Notes: generated by a model not told the origin, from the sequence alone. Shown: positions 1 to 5,837, numbered from the stretch's first letter. The stretch: 5,868 nucleotides of DNA from Chlorobiota bacterium (GCA_013151975.1 JAADHG010000267.1:1-5868), one strand, 5' to 3'. Translations and numbers: made by a program.

Positions 1-1058
1 TCATTTACACGGAGTGCTAAATTTTTCTCTAATTCTTTATCTAAACGTTCTTTGATATGACGAGAGGTTACAAACTTTCCGTCTTTACCAAAGAATGGTG
101 AATCGTTAATGGTAAACAACATGCTCATTGTTGGCTCATCAATGGCAATTGTTTTAAGTCCTTCAGGGTTCTCAATATCAGCAATCGTATCGCCAATCTC
201 AAATCCTTCTAAACCTACAAGGGCACAAATATCTCCCGCCTGAACTTCATCAACTTTTTTACGTCCTAAGCCTTCAAAAATATGCAGTTCTTTAATTTTT
301 GATTTCACTGTACTCCCATCACGTTTTACCAAAGACACTTGCATTCCTGGTCTTAATTCACCACGTTGTAAGCGTCCAATAGCTATTCTACCTGTAAATG
401 AAGAATAATCTAAGGAGGTAATTAGCATTTGTGTAGTACCTGCTTCAATTTTTGGTGAAGGAATATGCTCTATAACCATATCTAATAATGGTTCTATATT
501 ATCTGTTTGGTCTTGCCAATCTTCACTCATCCAGTTATGCTTTGCAGAACCGTAAACTGTTGGGAAATCTAGCTGCCATTCTTCAGCACCAAGTTCAAAC
601 ATCAAATCAAAAACAGCTTCGTGTACTTCTTCTGGTGTACAGTTTTCTTTATCAACTTTATTAATAACAACACAAGGCTTTAAACCTAAGTCTAAGGCTT
701 TTTGCAATACAAAACGTGTTTGTGGCATTGGGCCTTCAAAAGCATCAACTAATAACAAAACACCATCGGCCATATTAAGTACACGCTCTACTTCTCCACC
801 AAAATCGGCGTGACCAGGTGTATCTATAATATTAATTTTTGTGTCCTTATAGGTTACTGAAACATTTTTAGAGGTAATAGTAATCCCTCTTTCACGTTCT
901 AGATCGTTACTGTCAAGAATTAAATCTCCAGTATTTTCATTATCACGAAATAACTGGCAATGGTACATAATCTTATCTACCAAAGTAGTTTTACCATGAT
1001 CTACGTGTGCAATAATTGCAATGTGTGCAATAATTGCAATGTTCTTAATTTTAGTCAT
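1..1058 (-). CDS. typA: Translational GTPase TypA/BipA, N-terminal 352 codons (3' end outside window)
   Basis: This is a ribosome-associated GTPase of the EF-G/LepA class, acting in the cytoplasm in ribosome assembly and stress or cold adaptation (family knowledge). The reading frame is open from ATG at 1058 to the window edge, giving 352 complete codons of a protein usually about 600 residues long. All G motifs are visible: P-loop AHVDHGKT (residues 17-24), RGIT switch I (57-60), DTPGH (79-83), NKVD (133-136) and GSAK (170-173). The beta-barrel domain II follows (about 205-300), then the start of domain III (MLFTINDSPFFG onward). The start fits a purine-rich AAGGGA site six bases upstream and a -7 element further up. 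Unusually, residues 7-12 (IAIIAH) are exactly repeated at 13-18 just before the P-loop, where relatives have one copy. It is transcribed divergently from the gene at 1269. Identity is very secure; only the effect of the repeat is uncertain. Confidence 0.97.
   Translation of the reverse strand, partial: MTKIKNIAIIAHIAIIAHVDHGKTTLVDKIMYHCQLFRDNENTGDLILDSNDLERERGITITSKNVSVTYKDTKINIIDTPGHADFGGEVERVLNMADGVLLLVDAFEGPMPQTRFVLQKALDLGLKPCVVINKVDKENCTPEEVHEAVFDLMFELGAEEWQLDFPTVYGSAKHNWMSEDWQDQTDNIEPLLDMVIEHIPSPKIEAGTTQMLITSLDYSSFTGRIAIGRLQRGELRPGMQVSLVKRDGSTVKSKIKELHIFEGLGRKKVDEVQAGDICALVGLEGFEIGDTIADIENPEGLKTIAIDEPTMSMLFTINDSPFFGKDGKFVTSRHIKERLDKELEKNLALRVN
1005..1042 (-). repeat. Perfect 18-bp tandem duplication inside typA
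   Basis: The 18-base unit gtgtgcaataattgcaat occurs at 1005-1022 and again, without mismatch, at 1023-1040. Two further bases (GT, 1041-1042) continue the repeat, giving a 38-base tract of about 2.1 copies. It is in frame and encodes IAIIAH-IAIIAH on the minus strand. Each unit contains a 13-base near-palindrome, TGCAATAATTGCA (1008-1020 and 1026-1038), which could favour slippage during replication. The two-base GT match at the junction fits a slippage or microhomology event. An assembly or sequencing artefact cannot be excluded from the sequence alone. Confidence 0.95.
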
Positions 1059-1064
1059 CTACTG

Positions 1065-1070
1065 TCCCTT
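1065..1070 (-). promoter_or_regulatory. Shine-Dalgarno-like site of typA
   Basis: On the minus strand AAGGGA lies six bases before the typA ATG at 1058. Many flavobacterial genes, including the other plus-strand genes here, lack such a site. Its presence supports the start at 1058, and so the view that both copies of the 18-bp repeat are translated. Confidence 0.5.
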
Positions 1071-1081
1071 TTAAAAGCGTG

Positions 1082-1089
1082 CAAAGGTA
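1082..1089 (-). promoter_or_regulatory. Bacteroidota -7 promoter element for typA
   Basis: Read on the minus strand this is TACCTTTG followed by CA, an exact match to the TAnnTTTG -7 consensus of the Bacteroidota housekeeping sigma factor. It would start transcription near 1075, leaving a leader of roughly 17 bases before the ATG at 1058. I see no matching TTG or TTTG -33 box at the usual 17-23 base spacing; the nearest upstream TTG is about 41 bases away. Confidence 0.65.
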
Positions 1090-1157
1090 CGTTATATTTT
1101 GCTATTTATACTGTTTATTGAATTATTATGCAACACATAGTTAAATATTTGTTATAA

Positions 1158-1189
1158 TTGAATTCTTCTAGAATAAGCTAATACCTTTA
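1158..1189 (+). promoter_or_regulatory. Candidate promoter for the small membrane protein gene
   Basis: A TTG at 1158-1160 (-33 position) is followed after 21 bases by TACCTTTA at 1182-1189, one mismatch from the TAnnTTTG -7 consensus. The spacing is right for Bacteroidota. It would leave a leader of about 75 bases before the ATG at 1269. The final A in place of G weakens the match. Confidence 0.35.
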
Positions 1190-1244
1190 TCGTTCTATTA
1201 AAAGATTAGTGGCAAAAATTCATTCTTTCATAATGAACAGTTTA

Positions 1245-1271
1245 CATCTAATCCTTAAAATAAATTAGATG
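1245..1271 (+). other. Predicted RNA hairpin covering a start codon
   Basis: CATCTAAT (1245-1252) is perfectly complementary to ATTAGATG (1264-1271), with an 11-base loop. The 3' arm includes the ATG at 1269-1271, so a folded transcript would hide the start codon. An upstream GATTAG (1204-1209) can pair with CTAATC (1248-1253) instead, giving a mutually exclusive fold, and TTCATT/AATGAA (1219-1224/1232-1237) forms a small hairpin between them. The pairings are seen in the sequence; any regulatory role is inference, and such A/T-rich complements can arise by chance. Confidence 0.3.
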
Positions 1272-1625
1272 AAGACGATTATAAGATATTCAAAGTTTAC
1301 TCCATATCTTTATTTTATTGTTGTAATAGCCTTTTGGTTTACAGGAGTAAATAAAAGCGAAGGTCTTACCGCTTATCCTATATTAATTTTTGGAGTACCT
1401 TTTTTATGGCAAATCATTAAACCTAATAAGAAGCTCAACTTCACTTTAGGAATAACTTTTGTTTGCTTGTCTTCATACTTAATTTTAGCTTATCTATCAG
1501 ATCTCTTTAATATTGCTTCCATATCAATTATCAAAGAGTTTATTTTTTATGGAAGTATCTTTGTTGGCTTAAATTTCTTTATGTCTGTTTGGATTATTAG
1601 AAATAGTATAAAAACAAGCTTTTAA
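1269..1625 (+). CDS. Small four-helix integral membrane protein, function unknown
   Basis: I do not recognise a named family. The 118-residue product is almost entirely hydrophobic, with four likely membrane segments at about residues 11-27, 35-50, 57-77 and 89-111. They are separated by short polar loops such as KPNKK (51-55), and a basic tail (RNSIKTSF) ends the protein. There is no cleavable signal peptide, no lipobox and no obvious catalytic motif. The ATG at 1269 has no Shine-Dalgarno site, as is common in this phylum, and sits in a potential hairpin. It is divergent from typA and 39 bases upstream of kdsA on the same strand, so some transcripts may continue into kdsA, but kdsA also has its own -7 element. 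That it is a real gene is supported by the membrane-protein composition and by the lack of competing frames. Confidence 0.75.
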   Translation: MKTIIRYSKFTPYLYFIVVIAFWFTGVNKSEGLTAYPILIFGVPFLWQIIKPNKKLNFTLGITFVCLSSYLILAYLSDLFNIASISIIKEFIFYGSIFVGLNFFMSVWIIRNSIKTSF

Positions 1626-1631
1626 AATGTT

Positions 1632-1639
1632 TATCTTTG
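1632..1639 (+). promoter_or_regulatory. -7 promoter element for kdsA
   Basis: TATCTTTG, followed by C, matches TAnnTTTG exactly. It lies just after the stop codon of the upstream gene (1623-1625) and 25 bases before the kdsA ATG at 1665. A clear -33 box is not visible, because the upstream bases belong to the preceding gene's coding end. It suggests kdsA can be transcribed independently. Confidence 0.55.
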
Positions 1640-1664
1640 CTGCTTAAAATTAGTTGTTAAGCAC

Positions 1665-2483
1665 ATGATTCTTCAAGATATTCCCAAGATAAAGCATACA
1701 AATTCAAATAATTTTTTTCTATTAGCAGGTCCATGTGCTATAGAAAGTGAAGATATGGCAATGCGTATTGCTGAAAAAATTGTAGCTATTACAGATGCAC
1801 TTGAAATTCCCTTTATATTTAAAGGAAGTTTTAAAAAAGCAAATCGAAGCCGGATTGATAGTTTTACAGGAATTGGTGATGAAAAAGCTCTTAAAATTCT
1901 TAGAAAAGTTTCAGAAGCATTTGATGTACCAACAGTAACAGACATTCATGAAGTTTCTAATGCAACACTTGCTGCACAGTATGTAGATGTGTTACAAATC
2001 CCTGCTTTTTTAGTGCGACAAACCGATTTGGTAGTTGCAGCTGCTAAAACAGGAAAAGTAGTAAATCTTAAAAAAGGACAATTTATGAGTCCTGAAGCTA
2101 TGAAGCATGCCGTTCAGAAAGTAAAAGATGCTGGAAATAACAAAGCATGGATAACTGACAGAGGTACTATGTTTGGCTACCAAGATATGATTGTAGATTT
2201 TAGAGGCATACCCACTATGCGTCAATATGCACCTGTAGTTTTAGATGTAACACATTCATTGCAACAACCAAATCAAACTAGTGGTGTTACAGGAGGGCGA
2301 CCAGATATGATTGAAACTATTGCAAGAGCAGGAATTGTTAATAATGTAGATGGTTTATTTATTGAAACACACTTTGATCCTGCTAATGCCAAAAGTGATG
2401 GTGCAAATATGTTGCACCTAGATTATTTACAAGGTTTGCTGAGTAATTTGGTTGCTATAAGAAAAACTATTCAATCATTTTAA
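1665..2483 (+). CDS. kdsA: 3-deoxy-8-phosphooctulonate (Kdo-8-P) synthase, metal-dependent class
   Basis: This cytoplasmic enzyme condenses phosphoenolpyruvate with D-arabinose 5-phosphate to Kdo-8-phosphate, the committed step to the Kdo of the lipopolysaccharide inner core. The 272-residue length is typical. Signature segments are LAGPCAIES (20-28), FKGSFKKANRSR (52-63), DIHE (93-96), QIPAFLVRQTDL (111-122), NLKKGQFMSP (134-143), DVTHSLQQP (194-202) and FIETHFDPANAKSD (232-245). Metal-independent enzymes such as E. coli's carry Asn at the first ligand position; here it is Cys24. With His197, Glu234 and Asp245 it reproduces almost exactly the spacing of the metal site of the Aquifex enzyme (Cys11, His185, Glu222, Asp233). 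I infer a metal-dependent enzyme. The gene has its own -7 element and ends in a strong terminator. No other Kdo genes are in the window. Confidence 0.97.
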   Translation: MILQDIPKIKHTNSNNFFLLAGPCAIESEDMAMRIAEKIVAITDALEIPFIFKGSFKKANRSRIDSFTGIGDEKALKILRKVSEAFDVPTVTDIHEVSNATLAAQYVDVLQIPAFLVRQTDLVVAAAKTGKVVNLKKGQFMSPEAMKHAVQKVKDAGNNKAWITDRGTMFGYQDMIVDFRGIPTMRQYAPVVLDVTHSLQQPNQTSGVTGGRPDMIETIARAGIVNNVDGLFIETHFDPANAKSDGANMLHLDYLQGLLSNLVAIRKTIQSF

Positions 2484-2506
2484 TTCAATTAATTATCAAT
2501 CTCTTT

Positions 2507-2545
2507 AAAATAAAGTATTCAATTTTTAAGGAATACTTTATTTTT
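2507..2545 (+). terminator. Intrinsic terminator after kdsA
   Basis: A perfect 14-bp stem pairs 2507-2520 (ending AAAGTATTC) with 2531-2544 (starting GAATACTTT), with a 10-base loop. The 3' arm runs into a T-rich stretch (2537-2545). It begins 24 bases after the kdsA stop and 44 bases before the next plus-strand gene, so it separates kdsA from the gene at 2589. The A-run on the 5' side could let it work in the other direction too, but no minus-strand gene needs it here. Confidence 0.85.
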
Positions 2546-2588
2546 CGTCTAAAGCTAAGTGAAATAAACCCTTCACTCTCTATAGACT

Positions 2589-3449
2589 ATGAATTATCCT
2601 TTTATTAAATCAATACCTTTTATATTTTCGTTATTATTCGCATTACAACTATCGGCACAAAATACAGTCCTTAAAAAATACACATCATCAAACAAAGGTA
2701 AATTCTTTATAAGTTGGGGAGGAAATAGGGAATCTTACTCAAAATCTGATATTACATTTAAGGGTGAAGATTATCGTTTTACTATTAAAGATGTCTCCGC
2801 TCACGACAAACCCAAAGGCTGGCATATAGACTATATTAATCCTACACGAATAACGATTCCACAAACAAATATTAAATTAGGTTATTTTATTTCTGATCAC
2901 TACAGCGTTTCTATAGGCGTTGACCACATGAAATATGTTATGAATAGAAACAAAACTAAAACTCTGGATGGTTTTATTAATTTACCAGATAATGAAGCAG
3001 GTAGTGTATACAATGGCGTTTATAACAATGAATCCTTTTTTGTGTCAGAAGAGTTTTTAAAATTTGAACATACCAATGGTCTTAATTATATATATTCAGA
3101 ATTTGCACGTTATGATGATATCTCATCAATATTCAATATTCATAATACTGACAAAATTCAAATAAATATTACTGAAGGTGTTGCAGCTGGAGTTTTGTAT
3201 CCTAAATCTAATACAACGCTTTTAAGTAAAGACAGATATGATGAATTTCACCTTGCAGGCTATGGATTATCAGTAAATGTTGGTCTTAATTTTACATTCT
3301 GCAAACACTTTTTTATTCAAACTGATTTAAAAGGAGGATATATTAACATGAACGATATAAGAACAACAAGCGACACATCAGAAAGTGCTTCACAACATTT
3401 TTGGTTTTTACAGCGTGTCGTTTCTCTAGGTGGGATTTTTAGAATTTAA
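2589..3449 (+). CDS. Exported protein, probable outer-membrane beta-barrel, function unknown
   Basis: The 286-residue product starts with a Sec signal peptide: a hydrophobic core at about 8-21 and a likely cut after LSA (22/23/24, before QN). The mature part alternates polar and aromatic residues in strand-like stretches, for example FISWGGNRESY (40-50), IKLGYFISDHYSVSIGVDHMKY (95-116), LSVNVGLNFTF (227-237), FFIQTDLKGGYINM (241-254) and the C-terminal VSLGGIFRI. This is typical of small Bacteroidota outer-membrane barrels, although the terminal residue is Ile rather than the usual Phe. The N-terminal SWGGNR..Y..SDI.F.G stretch resembles uncharacterised Bacteroidota surface proteins that I cannot name. 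There is no SusC plug, TonB box or OmpA peptidoglycan domain. I see no good promoter between the kdsA terminator and the ATG. The gene overlaps the convergent gene's 3' end by 11 bases. Confidence 0.8.
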   Translation: MNYPFIKSIPFIFSLLFALQLSAQNTVLKKYTSSNKGKFFISWGGNRESYSKSDITFKGEDYRFTIKDVSAHDKPKGWHIDYINPTRITIPQTNIKLGYFISDHYSVSIGVDHMKYVMNRNKTKTLDGFINLPDNEAGSVYNGVYNNESFFVSEEFLKFEHTNGLNYIYSEFARYDDISSIFNIHNTDKIQINITEGVAAGVLYPKSNTTLLSKDRYDEFHLAGYGLSVNVGLNFTFCKHFFIQTDLKGGYINMNDIRTTSDTSESASQHFWFLQRVVSLGGIFRI

Positions 3450-3828
3450 TCTTTGGATTCCAAGCTTTTCTACTCTTATCCAATAAAATTGATGCTTCTT
3501 TAAGTATATCAACAAATTGTAATTCATTAAACTCTTCAAGACTTTTAATCTGTATAGACCTAACCTGTTTACGCTTATTATAATCTTTTAATTCAGGAAA
3601 ATCTCTCTCTAAAAACACACCTTGTACAAAAGCAATATCTACAAAATTAGTGCCTTTTAAAATATTCATATAACATAAAGGTTTTTTGTTATAATGATAA
3701 AACGGGATACCATAATTATACTTTTCCTCCACATTTGGTAATGTTTTTAAGATAACATTCCTTACATGCAACATAATGGATTGATAGGGTTCTCGCTGAT
3801 TTAATAAATATTCTTCTACTGGTTTCAA
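3439..3828 (-). CDS. DUF1801 (YdhG-like) domain protein with TTG start
   Basis: The 129-residue cytoplasmic protein matches the DUF1801/YdhG fold along its whole length. The markers are KPVEEYLLNQ (2-11), the helix with HVRNVILKTLPNVEEKYNYGIPFYHY (21-46), a strand LCYMN (51-55), the FVDIAF strand (62-67), and the KQVRSIQIKS segment (88-97) that is conserved in the family. Relatives include Bacillus proteins with a frataxin-like fold proposed to handle iron; the role of this branch is unknown, so I give no function. The only plausible start is TTG at 3826-3828. The frame is closed by a stop at 3841-3843, no ATG, GTG or other TTG lies in between, and the first internal Met (residue 19) would remove conserved sequence. 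It is convergent with the gene at 2589 (11-base overlap) and divergent from the amidohydrolase gene. Confidence 0.85.
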   Translation of the reverse strand: MKPVEEYLLNQREPYQSIMLHVRNVILKTLPNVEEKYNYGIPFYHYNKKPLCYMNILKGTNFVDIAFVQGVFLERDFPELKDYNKRKQVRSIQIKSLEEFNELQFVDILKEASILLDKSRKAWNPKIKF

Positions 3829-3838
3829 TGGTATAAAT

Positions 3839-3859
3839 TTTTAAATTATAAATTTAAAA
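3839..3859. repeat. A/T-only inverted repeat in a divergent intergenic region
   Basis: TTTTAAAT (3839-3846) and ATTTAAAA (3852-3859) form a perfect 8-bp inverted repeat around a 5-base centre. It sits between the divergent starts at 3828 and 3931. It could be an operator for one or both genes, but it is made only of A and T in an A/T-rich region, so chance is a serious alternative. Confidence 0.25.
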
Positions 3860-3869
3860 GAAAATCAAC

Positions 3870-3877
3870 TAACTTCG
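3870..3877 (+). promoter_or_regulatory. Candidate -7 element for the amidohydrolase-like gene
   Basis: TAACTTCG differs from TAnnTTTG by one base and is followed by TAAA. It lies 53 bases before the ATG at 3931. No TTG or TTTG is present at the expected -33 spacing, so the call is weak. Confidence 0.3.
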
Positions 3878-3930
3878 TAAACATTCCAAAAATTTACAAC
3901 ATTCTTAATCTATTTAAGAAAAATTTGAAA

Positions 3931-5259
3931 ATGAATTATAAAAACATACTCCTTTCCCTTATATCAATTTCGTTATTTTTTTCTTGCACAACAAAACAGA
4001 TTTACAATGATGCCCTTATCATTAAAGGAGGTACTATCATAGATGTTTCAAACAATGGCACATCGTTAAATGACCTTACTAATAAAGCTATCATCATTAA
4101 GGCAGACACTATTTTTAAAATTATTGAAAAGTCTTCACTTTCAAATAAACAAGAAAATATTATTGATGCAACAGGAAAATATATTTTACCTGGTTTAACA
4201 GATGGTTTTGCCGTGATTAATAATCAAAATTATGCCAACGCCTTTTTATATATGGGAATTACCGATGTTATTGGTGTAGAAAGTTTTAGAAGAGGGAAAT
4301 TTTATCACAATGCCAATCCTTCTCCTAATGTGCATATGCTAGAATCTGTCGGTGATGAACCTATAACAAATAAACAACTATTAGATAGTATTCATAAGCT
4401 TCATAGTAACGGTATTGAAGTCTTACTAATGATGTATAAACTCACTCCAGAGCAACTAGAATTAGCATTTAATGAAGCCAAAAAACTAGGTATGGGAACT
4501 ATAGGTGAACTCGGATTTACATCCTATAAAAAAGGCATAGATTTAGGTGTTGATGCTTTTGTACATACCACGCGATATTCACTGGATGTGGCACCAGACT
4601 CTATGGCTATAAAAGTAGCTGAACAACCCTTTAGTAACGATTTAGGAAGCCCCAAATGGCGTTATTACCAATACTTAACAAACCTCAAAAAAGATGACAA
4701 AGCCTTACTACAACATGCTAAGAATCTAGGAAATTCTAACTCATATATAATGCCAACCTTTGGATTGTTATATATTGATATGCCTTTTAGTAAAAACCCT
4801 TGGAACGAAAAAATAGCTGCCATTATTGATAGTAGCGATGTAAATCGTCCCGCAGATAAAATTACAGGAAAACACAATTATCCTCCAGAAGAATTAGCAG
4901 CTTATCAAAAATTAGGATATAATGAACTCATGATTGAGAAAACTTATTACGAAAATGGGGCTCATTATATTTCTGGAAGCGGTACCGATGTTTGGGGTAC
5001 TATGCCTGGGATTTCATTACATCAAGAACTGGAAGTCTTATCTCGAACAGGTTTAACAAATAGAGAAGTTTTGGCCACAACAACCTCAAATTTTAATGCC
5101 GCATTTGGTTTAAAATTTGGAAGATTAGAATCAGGGTTTAAAGCCAATATTTTAATTCTTGATGACAACCCATTAGATGATATAAAAAATCTTAAAGGAA
5201 AAAAAATAGTAATTCTTAATGGCAAACAAATTGATGTTGATGCGTTACTTAATCTCTAA
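3931..5259 (+). CDS. Amidohydrolase-fold lipoprotein with most metal ligands missing
   Basis: I chose the ATG at 3931 (442 residues) over an in-frame TTG six bases upstream. It gives a compact lipoprotein signal: hydrophobic residues 5-17, then FFSC with lipid-acceptor Cys19. The mature protein follows the amidohydrolase/imidazolonepropionase layout: an N-terminal beta-sandwich part (ALIIKGGTIIDVS, 28-40), the barrel entry ILPGLTDG (85-92), a TIM-barrel body, and a C-terminal composite-domain stretch (GRLESGFKANILILDDNP, 397-414). Active members of the related subgroup bind metal through HxH, a carboxylated Lys, two His and an Asp. Here HxH is replaced by F93-A94-V95, the Lys position appears to be Leu166 and the first His of the pair Glu193. 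Only His212 (AFVHTT) and Asp353 (SGTD) remain. It may be a pseudoenzyme or use altered chemistry; the substrate is unknown. The frame is intact. It overlaps the convergent DinB-like gene by 11 bases. Confidence 0.85.
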   Translation: MNYKNILLSLISISLFFSCTTKQIYNDALIIKGGTIIDVSNNGTSLNDLTNKAIIIKADTIFKIIEKSSLSNKQENIIDATGKYILPGLTDGFAVINNQNYANAFLYMGITDVIGVESFRRGKFYHNANPSPNVHMLESVGDEPITNKQLLDSIHKLHSNGIEVLLMMYKLTPEQLELAFNEAKKLGMGTIGELGFTSYKKGIDLGVDAFVHTTRYSLDVAPDSMAIKVAEQPFSNDLGSPKWRYYQYLTNLKKDDKALLQHAKNLGNSNSYIMPTFGLLYIDMPFSKNPWNEKIAAIIDSSDVNRPADKITGKHNYPPEELAAYQKLGYNELMIEKTYYENGAHYISGSGTDVWGTMPGISLHQELEVLSRTGLTNREVLATTTSNFNAAFGLKFGRLESGFKANILILDDNPLDDIKNLKGKKIVILNGKQIDVDALLNL

Positions 5260-5833
5260 CCTTACCACTAAACACACTTGCTTTAGAATTATAAGGATTT
5301 CCTGAAGCACGTCTAAGTAATACCACTTGACCACAATGCCAAACGGCGTCTTCTATTGGACCATTTAATTGATTCCAAAATGGAAACCCAGAGGTATTCT
5401 CACCACGTTTAAATATAATTTTGAACTCTGAAATATCATCACTTTGTCTTAAAATATCAGCGGCTGTTTTTATATATTCTAAGGTTTTTTTTCGTTTTTC
5501 AGCAAATGTCAATTCTTCGTCTTGGTTTCCATCATTAGGTCGTTTTAAAGTAGAGTTTACAATAACTCTGCACAAACCATAAATATGATCGATCGTTTCC
5601 CCTGTAGTTCTACTATCCTCACTAGGTTTATAGGCTAAATCTTCAGCACGTAAGCCTTCCGTAACCCAATAATATCTAAAACCTAAACCATCAACCATTC
5701 TAGCAGCAACAGTACCCGCTGTATAGGTTTTGGAATACTCAGGTAATTCGTAATAAGGAAGTGATTTATCTTGTGCTTGTGATACTCTCATCATACTAAG
5801 TGAAATTAGTAATATTACAAATTTAGATTTCAT
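5249..5833 (-). CDS. Exported DinB/YfiT-like four-helix protein
   Basis: The 194-residue product begins with a signal peptide (hydrophobic residues 5-14, likely cut after VSQA at 20), so it probably acts in the periplasm or is lipid-free at the cell surface. The rest resembles the DinB/YfiT putative metalloenzyme family: a first helix with MVDGLGFRYYWVTEGL (46-61), ETIDHIYGL (79-87), and a late helix with AVWHCGQVVLLRRASGNP (163-180). The usual metal triad of the family is one His in the second helix plus an HxxxH pair. Here His83 and His166 are present, but the first position of the pair appears to be Asp162, so metal binding is uncertain. The segment FPFWNQLNGPIEDAVWHCGQ looks like an uncharacterised exported Bacteroidota branch. 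The ATG at 5833 is supported by an AAAGGA site. It is convergent with the amidohydrolase-like gene. Confidence 0.82.
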   Translation of the reverse strand: MKSKFVILLISLSMMRVSQAQDKSLPYYELPEYSKTYTAGTVAARMVDGLGFRYYWVTEGLRAEDLAYKPSEDSRTTGETIDHIYGLCRVIVNSTLKRPNDGNQDEELTFAEKRKKTLEYIKTAADILRQSDDISEFKIIFKRGENTSGFPFWNQLNGPIEDAVWHCGQVVLLRRASGNPYNSKASVFSGKVRD

Positions 5834-5837
5834 TTAT

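Noticed and set aside
1673..2225. Minus-strand open frames of 90 and 71 codons inside kdsA
   Set aside because: They lie wholly opposite a securely identified conserved gene, have no recognisable motifs and look like complements of kdsA codons.
2558..2577. AGTGAA/TTCACT inverted repeat upstream of the barrel gene
   Set aside because: Six base pairs with an 8-base gap is within what chance gives, and no promoter element is positioned next to it to suggest an operator.
3452..3464. TTGGATTCCAA palindrome just after the overlapping stops, as a terminator
   Set aside because: The central gap is one base, too small for an RNA loop, there is no T-tract, and it lies within the coding part of the DUF1801 gene.
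3925..3930. TTG at 3925 as start of the lipoprotein gene
   Set aside because: ATG follows two codons later at 3931 and gives the same lipobox with a normal n-region; a TTG start is not needed.
4665..5225. Minus-strand open frames of 70 and 67 codons inside the amidohydrolase-like gene
   Set aside because: They are antisense to an intact 442-codon frame, with no start signals or domain features.
2589..5833. The four genes after the kdsA terminator as one new functional system
   Set aside because: They alternate in strand, have unrelated folds and share no visible regulatory sequence; three being exported is not enough to link them.
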